From Kitasatospora xanthocidica (GTDB taxonomy: Bacteria; Actinomycetota; Actinomycetes; Streptomycetales; Streptomycetaceae): 64,000 nucleotides of DNA. Shown in pieces: positions 8,718 through 18,332 of the stretch. Below the pieces are notes generated by a model. It did not search any database, was not told the DNA's origin, and saw only the letters and a program-made list of their open reading frames with translations. Location: positions 127,264 through 191,263 of the forward strand of contig NZ_BNBY01000006.1 in the NCBI RefSeq assembly GCF_014656195.1, written 5' to 3'. Position 1 is the first letter of the stretch. Each line of letters opens with the position of its first letter. A program made the position numbers and the translations under genes.

Positions 8718-8745
8718 AGATTAGATACCAACCATGCGGTTTCGG
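8718..8745. promoter_or_regulatory. candidate autoregulatory element, receptor side
   Basis: AGATACCAACC (8723-8733) and GGTTTCGGT (8738-8746) form an imperfect inverted repeat of the receptor-box type. It overlaps a possible -10 hexamer TAGATT (8717-8722), about 100 bp ahead of the receptor start at 8845. It would serve autorepression of that receptor gene. Confidence 0.6.
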
Positions 8746-8844
8746 TCGCGGCCGTCCGCATGCGAGCGCCGCTCCTGGCAGGGGGCGGGCCGACAACAGC
8801 CGGGCGGGGCGGGAATCGCGCCCGGCCGAGTCCGGAGGGGGCCA

Positions 8845-9480
8845 GTGGTCAAGCAGGAACGGGCTGGGCGGACCCGGCAGGCCGTGCTGCTAGCCGCGGC
8901 GGAGACCTTCGCGCGGGTGGGCTTCGAGGCCGCCAGCCTGGTCGACATCAGCCGTCGCGCCGGCGTCAGCAAGGGCGCCCTCTACTTCCACTTCGTGTCC
9001 AAGCAGGCCCTCGCCGACGGGGTGCGCCGCGCCGCCGGGCGGGAGGTCGGCTCGGCCGCGCTGCGCGCCCTGCGCGCCGACGGACCGGCCCTCCAGGGGC
9101 TGATCGACTTCTCGCACGAGCTGGCCCGGATGCTCCGGGAGGACGTGGTGGTGCGGGCCGGCGTCCGGCTCGGCCGCCAGGGCCTGCGCCGGGGCGACGG
9201 CCCTGGAGGCCCGGGCGGCCCGCCGGGGCCGGACGCCACCTGGCGCAGCCTCACCGCGGTCGTCCACCGGCTGCTGGACCGCGCCGCCGAGGCCGGGGAG
9301 CTGTGCCCCGGGGTGGACCGGCGGGCCGCCGCCGAGCTGCTCACCGCCGTGGCGGCCGGTCAGGTGCTGCTGTCGGGCGAGGAGGCCGACCGGCCCCGGC
9401 CGGAGGCCGTGCGCCGGGTCTGGGCGGCCGCGCTGCCGGCCCTGGTGGCGGCCGAGGACCGGGCCGGCTACCGGGTCTGA
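8845..9480 (+). CDS. gamma-butyrolactone receptor, ArpA/ScbR-like TetR family
   Basis: A 211-residue TetR-family regulator. Its N-terminal helix-turn-helix region (RTRQAVLLAAAETFARVGFE, then VDISRRAGVSKGALYFHFVSK) is the hallmark of butyrolactone receptors. GTG 8845 was chosen because GGAGGGG (8834-8840) sits at good distance; the upstream open frame is not family-like. The expected role is repression of its own gene and the divergent synthase until a butyrolactone binds the C-terminal pocket. A glycine/proline insert (around residues 118-132) is lineage-specific. It converges on a second receptor-like gene, with a perfect 22-bp palindrome between them. Confidence 0.92.
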   Translation: MVKQERAGRTRQAVLLAAAETFARVGFEAASLVDISRRAGVSKGALYFHFVSKQALADGVRRAAGREVGSAALRALRADGPALQGLIDFSHELARMLREDVVVRAGVRLGRQGLRRGDGPGGPGGPPGPDATWRSLTAVVHRLLDRAAEAGELCPGVDRRAAAELLTAVAAGQVLLSGEEADRPRPEAVRRVWAAALPALVAAEDRAGYRV

Positions 9481-9519
9481 CCCCGGCCCGCCGTGGGCCC
9501 GCCGTGCGCCCGCCGGGGG

Positions 9520-9541
9520 CCTGCTGCGGGCCCGCAGCAGG
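9520..9541. terminator. perfect 22-bp palindrome between convergent receptor genes
   Basis: CCTGCTGCGGG (9520-9530) is followed directly by its reverse complement (9531-9541). It lies between the stops of two convergent TetR genes, so it probably works as a bidirectional terminator. Confidence 0.6.
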
Positions 9542-9570
9542 GCTCGCGGCGGGCGCCCGCCGTCCGGGCC

Positions 9571-10182
9571 TCAGGCCCGCTCGGCCACGCTCAGCCGGGC
9601 GAGCGCGTGCGGCTGGACCAGGCCGGGCAGCAGCAGCGTCCACAGGTCGGCCATCCGCTGGATCAGGTCCTGCCGGTCGGCCAGCACCTGGGAGCTCAGC
9701 TGGATCCCCGTGACGGCCCCGGTGATCACCCCGGAGGCCGCGACCAGGTCGACCCCCGGGTGGAGGTCCCCGGCGTCCCTGGCGTGCTCCAGCAGCTCCC
9801 GGACCAGGTCCATCCAGCCCTGGTAGGCCGCGATCTGCGGCTGGGTGAAGCTGCCGTGCTCGATCGTCAGCCGGATGCTGCCGCGCACCAGCGGGTCGTC
9901 CTGGAGCGCGCGGGCGAAGGCGTACCCGAGGTCGATCAGGTTCTGCACCGAGCTGTCCGAGGACGGGTGCCAGCCGGCGATCCAGGCGCCCTGCCCCTCG
10001 ATGACGGCGAGCGCCAGGTCCTCCTTGGAGCGGAAGTGGAAGTACAGCGCGCCCTTGGTGACGCCGGCGCGGTCCAGGATCTCGGACATCGTGGCGGCGG
10101 CGTAGCCCCGCTCGTCGAACACCTCGGCCGCCGCGAGGAGTACCGCCTGGCGGGTCGCCAGCGCGCGGGCCTGCCTGGCCAT
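9571..10182 (-). CDS. second ArpA/ScbR-like TetR-family receptor homologue
   Basis: A 203-residue TetR-family protein with the same type of helix-turn-helix (LATRQAVLLAAAEVFDERGY, then MSEILDRAGVTKGALYFHFRSK) as the receptor at 8845-9480, but clearly diverged in the C-terminal ligand half. Streptomycetes often hold a true receptor plus a pseudo-receptor that answers other ligands; which one this is cannot be decided by eye. ATG 10182 has an upstream AGGGAGG-type Shine-Dalgarno on the minus strand. A candidate receptor box lies about 75-95 bp upstream, consistent with auto- or cross-regulation. Confidence 0.9.
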   Translation of the reverse strand: MARQARALATRQAVLLAAAEVFDERGYAAATMSEILDRAGVTKGALYFHFRSKEDLALAVIEGQGAWIAGWHPSSDSSVQNLIDLGYAFARALQDDPLVRGSIRLTIEHGSFTQPQIAAYQGWMDLVRELLEHARDAGDLHPGVDLVAASGVITGAVTGIQLSSQVLADRQDLIQRMADLWTLLLPGLVQPHALARLSVAERA

Positions 10183-10252
10183 CGCAGCCTCCCTGGGAAA
10201 GTTCTGGTACCTCGGCAGCGGCCGATCCTATGGGGGCCGACGGGGCGTCGGA

Positions 10253-10276
10253 GGCATACCGTCCAGTAGGCATCCT
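10253..10276. promoter_or_regulatory. candidate receptor box upstream of the second TetR gene
   Basis: GCATACCGTCCAGTAGGCAT (10254-10273) is an imperfect palindrome with ATACC / GGCAT half-sites, like the two boxes in the afsA-receptor intergenic region. It lies about 72-94 bp before the start of the 9571-10182 gene. It is weaker than the other two. Confidence 0.45.
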
Positions 10277-10363
10277 ACCGAGCCGCCCGCCGGCCGGTCC
10301 GGCGCACGGGCGGTCGGCCACCGGCCGGACGGGCGCGAAGGGTGCGTCCGCCGCCGGGGAACG

Positions 10364-10404
10364 GCCGACGGCCGGCCACCCGTGCGGGGTGACCGGCCGT
10401 CGGC
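10364..10404 (-). terminator. long hairpin after accE
   Basis: GCCGACGGCCGG (10364-10375) pairs with 10393-10404, and an inner CACCC/GGGTG pair extends the stem after one mismatch; the loop is 5 nt. It lies 16 bp beyond the accE stop on the minus strand. Confidence 0.7.
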
Positions 10405-10419
10405 GGAAGCCGCGGTGCG

Positions 10420-10629
10420 TCAGGCGGCCTGCTGCCAGCTGACCGGCGAGTAGTAGGCCGGGCGGCGCTCCAGGCGCTGCCAGTTGGCGATCGGCTCGAC
10501 CTGCGCGGTGGCGGCGGCGTGCTGCGCGGCGGCGGCGCGCGCCATCAGGACGGCGGTCAGGGCGGCGAGTTCCTCGTCGGTGAGGGTGCCGCGGACGATG
10601 CGGACGAGCGGTTCGGCGGAAGCGGTCAT
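10420..10629 (-). CDS. accE: acyl-CoA carboxylase epsilon subunit
   Basis: A 69-residue protein of the actinobacterial acyl-CoA carboxylase epsilon family. It starts with the typical VRIVRGTLTDEELAALTAVL segment and ends with the aromatic motif (NWQRLERRPAYYSPVSW). In the known complexes, epsilon raises activity by bridging the biotinylated alpha and carboxyltransferase beta subunits. It is the second gene of an operon with the beta subunit gene (73 bp gap). The biotin carboxylase/carrier alpha subunit is not in this window and must be encoded elsewhere. Confidence 0.88.
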   Translation of the reverse strand: MTASAEPLVRIVRGTLTDEELAALTAVLMARAAAAQHAAATAQVEPIANWQRLERRPAYYSPVSWQQAA

Positions 10630-10702
10630 GTCCTGGTTTCTCCCCCGGTGGCTGTGGTCTGAGGTGGCTCGGTACGGCCTGCTGCGGTGCGCACCGCGCC
10701 CA

Positions 10703-12304
<1,602 letters not shown>

Positions 12305-12699
12305 CTCGAACCACTCCAAGGGTGAGGGAACTGTCCGACAGCCAACGTCTGCTGTGCCCCCGGCCGCGAATCACTTTCTTCACTTATGACTGTACGAGGG
12401 GCCGTGCGCTGGTTTCGGCGTCGATTCCGTACAAGGTCGGGTTCGTTTAGCTGTCAGGCCTGCACAGAAGCGGTCGGGTCGGAGCCGGGGCACTCAGTGT
12501 TCGTTCGATTACCGGGGGTTGTCGGACAGATGATGGTCCGATGATCTGAGCCTGAAGAAAAGCGCAGGTCAGGGCCTTCCCTCAGTAATGTAGGGCGGCC
12601 GTCTGGGGTGCCGCTCAAGGTCCGCTCAAGCCGGGGGCCCGGACGGCGGCCATCCGTGTGAGACGGCCTCCAGTCGTAGGGAAGCGCCAAAAAGGCCGT
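12305..12699. other. intergenic region upstream of accB
   Basis: About 400 bp without a convincing gene. It holds the accB promoter region: an unusually AT-rich patch at 12366-12400 just upstream of the accB start, and short direct repeats GCTCAAGGTCC / GCTCAAGCCGG near 12614-12635. Open frames crossing it are shadows. No operator can be named. Confidence 0.5.
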
Positions 12700-12727
12700 G
12701 GCCCACCCCAGGACGCTCGGGTGGGCC
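12700..12727 (-). terminator. hairpin with T-tract after the PLDc_N-type gene
   Basis: GGCCCACCC (12700-12708) pairs with 12719-12727. Read on the minus strand, the hairpin is followed by ACGGCCTTTTT, so this is an intrinsic terminator for the gene ending at 12756. Confidence 0.75.
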
Positions 12728-12755
12728 GTTGGAGGGAGGCGCGAACCCCCGGTGA

Positions 12756-13178
12756 TCAGGGCTTCCGGCCGTCCTCCGGCTCGTCCCGGTCGCGCAGCTC
12801 GCGCTCCCGGCGGCGCAGATCGGCCTCCCACTGCTCCAGCATCGACTCGTGGTCCTTGTCGTTCTTCTTCAACGAGGCGAGGAACTCGGGGTCGTCGTCC
12901 GGTGCGAGCGGCCGCCCGCCGCGCCCGGCCGGGCGCCCCGGACCGTCGGCCGCCGGGCGACCCGGGTGGCCGTCGGCGGCCGCGACCCGCAGGAAGCCGC
13001 GCTGCCGGCCGGCGATCAGCCAGGCGATCGGGCCCAGCGGCGGGAAGAGCAGCACGATCAGCACCCAGACCACCTTCGGCAGGTGCTTCACCTCGTCCTC
13101 GGGCGTGGTCAGACAGTCGACGAACGCCCAGACCCAGAGCGCGAGCGGAAGGACGATGGTCAGCAGAATCCGCAACAT
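12756..13178 (-). CDS. small membrane protein with PLDc_N-type domain
   Basis: A 140-residue protein. Two N-terminal membrane segments (residues ~3-22 and ~33-52) contain the conserved pattern LLFPPLGPIAWLIAGR, typical of the short phospholipase D nuclease N-terminal domain found alone in many actinobacteria. The rest is a charged cytoplasmic tail rich in Arg, Asp and Glu. ATG 13178 was chosen because the hydrophobic segment begins directly after it and a G-rich Shine-Dalgarno lies upstream. The function is unknown. It is divergent from the UbiD-type gene, with 92 bp between starts, and ends in a clear terminator. Confidence 0.85.
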   Translation of the reverse strand: MLRILLTIVLPLALWVWAFVDCLTTPEDEVKHLPKVVWVLIVLLFPPLGPIAWLIAGRQRGFLRVAAADGHPGRPAADGPGRPAGRGGRPLAPDDDPEFLASLKKNDKDHESMLEQWEADLRRRERELRDRDEPEDGRKP

Positions 13179-13270
13179 GGCTGCGATCTCCCCCCAACGG
13201 GCGGCAGTGGCGGGCGCCTTCCCGGGCCCTTGACGCAAGCCAGGCTATCTGGTGGCGGATACTGACAGGC

Positions 13271-14728
13271 ATGGCATACGACGATCTCCGCTCGTTTCTC
13301 CGGGCCCTCGACCGCGAAGGCGACCTCAAGCGCATCAAGGCGGAGGTGGATCCCCACCTGGAGATCGGCGAGATCGTCGACCGGGTGCAGAAGGCCAAGG
13401 GCCCGGCGCTGCTCTTCGAGAACGTCAAGGGCTCGTCGATGCCGCTCGCGATGAACGTCTTCGGCACCGAGCGGCGGCTGGCCAAGGCGCTCGGCCTCAA
13501 GGGCCCGGACGACATCGCGGAGAAGATCGCCGGCCTGCTCAAGCCGGAGCTGCCGCAGGGCTTCACCGGCTTCCGCGACGCCTTCGGCAAGCTCGCCTCG
13601 ATGGCGCACGTCCCGCCGCGGCACGTGAAGTCCGGCGACGCCCCGGTGCAGGAGGTGGTGCTCACCGGCGACGACGTCGACCTGGACGAGCTGCCCGCCC
13701 TCTTCACCTGGCCGATGGACGGCGGCTCCTTCTTCAACCTGGGCCTCACCCACACCAAGGACCCGGACACCGGCGTCCGCAACCTCGGCCTCTACCGGCT
13801 CCAGCGGCACGACCGCCGCACCATCGGCATGCACTGGCAGATCCACAAGGACAGCCGCAACCACTACGCGGTGGCCGAGCGCCGCGGCGAGCGCCTCCCG
13901 GTCGCGATCGCCTTCGGCTGCCCGCCGGCCGTCACCTACGCGGCCACCGCGCCGCTGCCGGGCGACATCGACGAGTACCTCTTCGCCGGCTTCGTCGCGG
14001 GGGAGCGGGTGCGGATGGTCGACTGCAAGACCGTGCCGCTGCAGGTCCCGGCCGACGCCGAGGTGGTCCTGGAGGGCTGGCTGGAGCCCGGCGAGATGCT
14101 GCCCGAGGGCCCGTTCGGCGACCACACCGGCTTCTACACCCCGCAGGAGCCGTTCCCGGCGCTGAAGATCGACTGCGTGACGATGCGCCGCCGCCCGATC
14201 CTGCAGTCCATCGTGGTCGGCCGCCCGCCGACGGAGGACGGCCCGCTGGGCAAGTTCACCGAGCGCTTCTTCCTGCCGCTGCTGAAGATCATCATCCCGG
14301 ACATCGTCGACTACGACCTGCCCGAGGCCGGCGGCTTCCACAACTGCGTGATCGTCTCGATCGACAAGAAGTACCCCAAGCACGCCCAGAAGACGATGCA
14401 CGCGATCTGGGGCGCGCACATGATGTCGCTGACCAAGCTGATCATCGTGGTGGACTCCGACTGCGACGTGCACGACTACCAGGAAGTCGCCTGGCGGGCC
14501 TTCGGCAACGTCGACTACAGCCGCGACCTCACCGTGGTCGAGGGCCCGGTCGACCACCTCGACCACGCCTCGTACCAGCAGTTCTGGGGCGGCAAGGCCG
14601 GCATCGACGCGACCCGCAAGCTGCCCGAGGAGGGCTACACCCGGGACGGCGGCTGGCCCGAGATGGTCTCCTCGGACCCGGCCACCGCCGCACTGGTCTC
14701 GCGCCGCTGGAAGGAGTACGGGCTCTGA
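13271..14728 (+). CDS. ubiD: UbiD-family decarboxylase of menaquinone biosynthesis
   Basis: A 485-residue UbiD-family decarboxylase, the prenylated-FMN-dependent class. Here it probably removes the carboxylate of the prenylated 6-naphthoate in the futalosine pathway. Conserved elements include RSFLRALDREGDL, the block with GLYRLQRHDRRTIGMHWQIHKD, and PEGPFGDHTGFYTP, which holds catalytic acidic residues. ATG 13271 starts the homology; the open upstream frame is not family-like. mqnP overlaps its stop (ATGA), and the UbiX enzyme that makes the cofactor is 4.4 kb downstream, both supporting the menaquinone assignment. The Shine-Dalgarno is weak. Confidence 0.92.
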   Translation: MAYDDLRSFLRALDREGDLKRIKAEVDPHLEIGEIVDRVQKAKGPALLFENVKGSSMPLAMNVFGTERRLAKALGLKGPDDIAEKIAGLLKPELPQGFTGFRDAFGKLASMAHVPPRHVKSGDAPVQEVVLTGDDVDLDELPALFTWPMDGGSFFNLGLTHTKDPDTGVRNLGLYRLQRHDRRTIGMHWQIHKDSRNHYAVAERRGERLPVAIAFGCPPAVTYAATAPLPGDIDEYLFAGFVAGERVRMVDCKTVPLQVPADAEVVLEGWLEPGEMLPEGPFGDHTGFYTPQEPFPALKIDCVTMRRRPILQSIVVGRPPTEDGPLGKFTERFFLPLLKIIIPDIVDYDLPEAGGFHNCVIVSIDKKYPKHAQKTMHAIWGAHMMSLTKLIIVVDSDCDVHDYQEVAWRAFGNVDYSRDLTVVEGPVDHLDHASYQQFWGGKAGIDATRKLPEEGYTRDGGWPEMVSSDPATAALVSRRWKEYGL

Positions 14729-15624
14729 TGAGTACGGCTGCCGTCGAAACCCCGGGACGCACCAAGGCGTTCCTGCGTCTGGTGATGATCGAGCACTCGG
14801 TCTTCGCCCTCCCCTTCGCGTACATCGCCGCGCTGACGGCCATGTTCCTGGCCGACAAGCGGGTGCACTGGGGCCAGTTGTTCGTCGTCACGGTCTGCAT
14901 GGTCGGCCTGCGGACCTTCGCGATGGCCGCCAACCGGATCATCGACCGCGAGATCGACGCCCGGAACCCGCGCACGGCCTCGCGCGAACTCGTCACCGGC
15001 GCGGTGTCGTTGAAGACCGCGTACGTCGGCTCGGCGGTCGCGCTGGTGGTGTTCCTCGGCGCGGCGGCGATGCTCAACCCGCTCTGCCTGGCGCTCGCCC
15101 CGGTGGCCGTGGTGCCGATGGTCGTCTACCCGTACGGCAAGCGCTTCACCGACTTCCCGCAGGCGATCCTGGGGCTCGCGCAGGCGATGGGCCCGGTGGG
15201 CGCCTGGCTCGCCGTCACGGGCAGCTGGTCCTGGGACGCGGTCGTGCTGGGCGTCGCGGTCGGCATCTGGATCGGCGGTTTCGACCTCATCTACGCCTGC
15301 CAGGACGTCGAGTCCGACCGGCACGGCAAGGTGCGCTCGGTGCCGGCCCGCTTCGGCATCCCGGCGGCCATCCGGGGCGCCCGGGTGTGCCACGTCCTCA
15401 CCACCCTCCTGCTGGGCTGGTTCGCGCTCCTGACGGACGCCGGAGCGGCGTTCTGGGTCGGCCTGGTGGTCGTCGCGGGCGCCTTCGTGTACGAGCACAC
15501 CATCGTGAAGCCGAACGACCTGTCGAAGCTCAACCGGGCGTTCTTCCAGACGAACGGGTTCGTGGGCATCTCGCTGTTCGTCTTCGCGCTGCTGGACCTG
15601 ATCATCCGCGGCCTTGGGATCTGA
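14728..15624 (+). CDS. mqnP: UbiA-like prenyltransferase, menaquinone biosynthesis
   Basis: A 298-residue membrane prenyltransferase of the UbiA superfamily with about eight to nine membrane segments. The first Asp-rich motif is NRIIDREIDARNPRTASREL (near residues 71-90), and the second is DLIYACQDVESDRHGKVRSVP, both needed for Mg-diphosphate binding. It is expected to attach the polyprenyl chain to 1,4-dihydroxy-6-naphthoate in the futalosine pathway. Its ATG overlaps the stop of the UbiD-type gene (ATGA), so the two are translationally coupled. No MenA-type context (menB, menD) is present, in line with the futalosine route. Confidence 0.93.
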   Translation: MSTAAVETPGRTKAFLRLVMIEHSVFALPFAYIAALTAMFLADKRVHWGQLFVVTVCMVGLRTFAMAANRIIDREIDARNPRTASRELVTGAVSLKTAYVGSAVALVVFLGAAAMLNPLCLALAPVAVVPMVVYPYGKRFTDFPQAILGLAQAMGPVGAWLAVTGSWSWDAVVLGVAVGIWIGGFDLIYACQDVESDRHGKVRSVPARFGIPAAIRGARVCHVLTTLLLGWFALLTDAGAAFWVGLVVVAGAFVYEHTIVKPNDLSKLNRAFFQTNGFVGISLFVFALLDLIIRGLGI

Positions 15625-15660
15625 CCCGGGCCCGCTCCCCGTTCCCGGCGGGCCGCGCCG

Positions 15661-16467
15661 TCACCGGAACAGCGCGGCGTGGTCGGCGGCCCAGACGCGG
15701 AAGCTGCGGGCCGGCCGGCCGGTGACGTCCGGGACGGTCGTGGTGGGCGGCTGCGGCTCGGCGATCCGGGCGTGGACGAAGGCCAGCGCGCCGTCGGCGG
15801 TCGCCGGGGGCCGGCCGGCGGCGAGCATCCGCTGCCGGGCGGCCTCGCGGGGGACCTCCTCCCAGGCCACCGGGCGGCCGGCGGCCTCGCCGATGATCCG
15901 TACCTGCTCGGCCTGGGTCGGCGACTCCGCGCCGGTCAGCACGTAGCGGGCGCCGTCGTGGCCGTCCTCCACCAGGGCCCGGACGGCGACCGCCGCCACG
16001 TCCCGCTCGTCCACCGGGTTCAGCTCGGCCGCGCCGCCGTAGCCCCGGACGGTGCCCCCGGCGCGGATCTCCTCCGCCCACTGCAGCGCGGCGGCGAACC
16101 CGTACGTGCGCAGCACCGTGTGCCGCACGCCGCTGCGGACCAGCAGCGCCTCGACCTCGCCGTCCGGCTGCTCGGGGACGTCCCGGACGGCCGCCGAGGA
16201 GAGGAAGACCACCCGCCCGACCTCCCGGGCCAGCACGCCGACCGCGTCCGCCGTGGCCTCCGTCCCCGGGTGCGGCCAGCCCAGCAGCACCGCGCCGACG
16301 CCCTGGGCGGCCGCCTCCAGGGACGCCGGGTCGAGCAGGTCGCGGTTCGCCAGCGTCCGCACCCGTATCCCGGAGGCCGCGAGCTGCAGCCCGACGTGCC
16401 GTCCGACCGTTCCGGAGACGCCGACGACCAGCACGGGCGACGCGTCATCAACTCGCTTTTCTGTCAT
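15661..16467 (-). CDS. NAD(P)-binding NmrA-like oxidoreductase/regulator
   Basis: A 268-residue Rossmann protein of the atypical short-chain dehydrogenase (NmrA/ergot) group. The nucleotide-binding motif is VLVVGVSGTVGRHVGLQL near residues 12-29, and later segments (VVFLSSAAV, NPVDERDVAAVAVRAL) match the family. The catalytic Tyr-x-x-x-Lys of classical members is not obvious, as is usual for this group. Start choice is uncertain: ATG 16467 is preferred, but ATG 16491 is in frame eight codons upstream, and neither has a clear Shine-Dalgarno. It converges on mqnP and has no metabolic partner nearby. Confidence 0.85.
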   Translation of the reverse strand: MTEKRVDDASPVLVVGVSGTVGRHVGLQLAASGIRVRTLANRDLLDPASLEAAAQGVGAVLLGWPHPGTEATADAVGVLAREVGRVVFLSSAAVRDVPEQPDGEVEALLVRSGVRHTVLRTYGFAAALQWAEEIRAGGTVRGYGGAAELNPVDERDVAAVAVRALVEDGHDGARYVLTGAESPTQAEQVRIIGEAAGRPVAWEEVPREAARQRMLAAGRPPATADGALAFVHARIAEPQPPTTTVPDVTGRPARSFRVWAADHAALFR

Positions 16468-16613
16468 GCCTAGAACGTAGGCGACAAGCATGAGACGCCC
16501 AATGCGCACGGGTCTAGGGTCCATGCGCCAGCGTCTACCCCGGTGCCCGTCACCGGGAGCCGCACGGGAAGCCGGCCCGGCCGACCTCCCGCGCGGCTCC
16601 CGGGGATCCGGGG

Positions 16614-17369
16614 TCAGTTGTGCAGGAACCCCTCCAGGGCGGTGGCCAGGGCGACCGGCGCCTCGTACATCGGGTAGTGGCCGCTGCCGCCGAGCTCCTC
16701 CAGCTCCGCGTTCGGGTAGTGGGTGAGCCAGGTGCCGCGCATGACGTCGGCGGTGAGGGCGAGGTCGTGCTCGCCGACGATGACCTTGACCGGCACCGGG
16801 TTGCCGCTGATCCGCCGCTCCAGGTCGGCCGTCGCCCAGTCCCGGACGTAGCCGCCGAACGCCTCGGCGGTGGACAGCCGCAGGGACTGGTCGACCATCC
16901 GGTCCAGCCAGACCCGGCCGGCCCGCTGCCCGGTGACCAGGTCGAGGATCGCGAAGCGCTTCTCCCGGTCCCCGGCGGCGCCGTAGAACAGGGCCTCGCC
17001 GGCCTCGTCCAGCGGGTAGGCCCCGGCGGGCACCGGGGCCAGGCCGACCAGCTTGCGCACCCGCAGCGGCGCCTCGGCGAGCACCTGCTGGGCCGCCTTG
17101 CCGCCCATCGAGTGGCCGACCACCGAGAAGCGGTCCCAGCCGAGCTGGTCGGCCAGGGCGAGCGCGTCGGAGGCGATCTCGGCGAGCGTGTAGTCGCCGG
17201 TGACGTCCTTGCGCTCGCCGTAGCCGCGGTAGTCGAGGAAGGCGTAGCTGAAGGCGCCGCCGTCCAGGTAGTCGAGGAACGGGCCCCAGCCCGCGCTGGT
17301 GCCGAACCAGTCGTGCAGGACCAGGACGTGGTGGTCGCCGGTGCCGGTCAAGCGGTGAGGGATCGTCAT
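16614..17369 (-). CDS. alpha/beta hydrolase
   Basis: A 251-residue cytoplasmic alpha/beta hydrolase. The nucleophile elbow is GHSMG (VVGHSMGGKAAQQVL), the oxyanion region is VLHDWFGTS near residues 17-25, the acid follows in VIVGEHDLALT, and the catalytic His is in GSGHYPMYE. The substrate is unknown; overall it looks like the carboxylesterase/haloperoxidase-like group. It runs in the same direction as the NmrA-like gene, separated by 146 bp, so co-transcription is possible but not certain. A fragment of an unrelated VOC gene lies just upstream on the other strand. Confidence 0.87.
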   Translation of the reverse strand: MTIPHRLTGTGDHHVLVLHDWFGTSAGWGPFLDYLDGGAFSYAFLDYRGYGERKDVTGDYTLAEIASDALALADQLGWDRFSVVGHSMGGKAAQQVLAEAPLRVRKLVGLAPVPAGAYPLDEAGEALFYGAAGDREKRFAILDLVTGQRAGRVWLDRMVDQSLRLSTAEAFGGYVRDWATADLERRISGNPVPVKVIVGEHDLALTADVMRGTWLTHYPNAELEELGGSGHYPMYEAPVALATALEGFLHN

Positions 17370-17428
17370 GCCCTCCGTCGTTCCCCGCGACCGGCCCGCC
17401 CGAACGGCCGGTTCGCGAAAGGTGCCGC

Positions 17429-17533
17429 GTGGTCGGTGCCGCCCATCCGTACGACGCGGGCCGGTGGAGCGTCTTCGCCGACCCGGCCGGGCATCCGTTC
17501 TGCTTGATCGGCCCTCCGCGCACAGGTAATTGA
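17429..17533 (+). pseudogene. C-terminal remnant of a VOC (glyoxalase-like) protein
   Basis: Thirty-four codons ending in TGA at 17531-17533 encode GRWSVFADPAGHPFCL and a short tail, which is the characteristic C-terminal strand of VOC/glyoxalase-like proteins. The in-frame DNA upstream has no matching VOC sequence and overlaps the start region of the divergent hydrolase gene. This looks like a decayed gene whose 5' part was lost by deletion or replaced. Confidence 0.5.
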
Positions 17534-17540
17534 CGAGTCG

Positions 17541-18257
17541 TCAGTCGAGGGCGAGGCGGTCGCCGACCCGGAGCCGGCCCGGGGTGGCGACCTCCGCGAG
17601 TGCGTCCAGCCGGCCGTCGTGGGCGTGCACGACGGCCTTGAGGATCTCGGGTGCGTGCGGCAGTCCCGGCTGCGGGGCGCCGCTCATCGCGCAGCGCTCG
17701 CTGGAGGTGACGAAGGCGAGCCGGGCGCTGTCCGGGGCCTCGCCGCGGGCCTGGCGGCCGAGCCAGGCGTCCTCGACGAACGGCGGGGTGCCGGGCGGGG
17801 TGCGCAGCACGATGTTGGGCCGGAACCTGCGCTCGTCGACGACGGCGAACGGGACGGCCTCGCGGACCCAGTCCAGGGTCGCGGTGGAGAGCACGCTGAC
17901 CGGCAGCCGGTCGAAGTGCGAGACGGCGTCCTCGCGGGCCAGTTCGACGTCCTCGCGCTGGAGGTAGGCGCGCAGGAAGGCGGCCGGCCGCTCGACCGGG
18001 CGGCCGAGCGGGTCGAACAGCTCGGGACCGTCGATCCGGTGGCCGAGGCGGGCGGAGAGGCGGAGCAGGCCGTCCATCCGGCGGAAGCGCCGGGTGTTCT
18101 TGCCGGAACCGAGTCTTCCGGCCGCGTCGCGGACGGCGTAGAGGCGGTCGCCGGCCAGGCCGCGCCCGTCCACCTCGACGGAGTCGAGCCGCTCGCCGCC
18201 GGTGGACTTCACGGGGTAGCGCCAGAGTCGCTCGATCACTCCGATGATCTCAGCCAT
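17541..18257 (-). CDS. MOSC domain protein
   Basis: A 238-residue protein with an N-terminal beta-barrel MOSC_N region (IERLWRYPVKSTGGERLDSVEVDGRGLAGDRLYAV) and a C-terminal MOSC domain. The family includes molybdenum-cofactor sulfurase-like and amidoxime-reducing proteins. The conserved cysteine lies in SERCAMSG, in the position used to bind molybdopterin in relatives. ATG 18257 was chosen over an upstream start at 18281 because homology begins there. No molybdenum-cofactor gene is adjacent, so the substrate is open. Confidence 0.88.
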   Translation of the reverse strand: MAEIIGVIERLWRYPVKSTGGERLDSVEVDGRGLAGDRLYAVRDAAGRLGSGKNTRRFRRMDGLLRLSARLGHRIDGPELFDPLGRPVERPAAFLRAYLQREDVELAREDAVSHFDRLPVSVLSTATLDWVREAVPFAVVDERRFRPNIVLRTPPGTPPFVEDAWLGRQARGEAPDSARLAFVTSSERCAMSGAPQPGLPHAPEILKAVVHAHDGRLDALAEVATPGRLRVGDRLALD

Positions 18258-18332
18258 GGGCGGACAGCGTACTGGCGCCACCGGGGGATGGTCTAGACCA
18301 AGTGCGGTGCCGGCGGGGGCCGTCGGCGCGGT

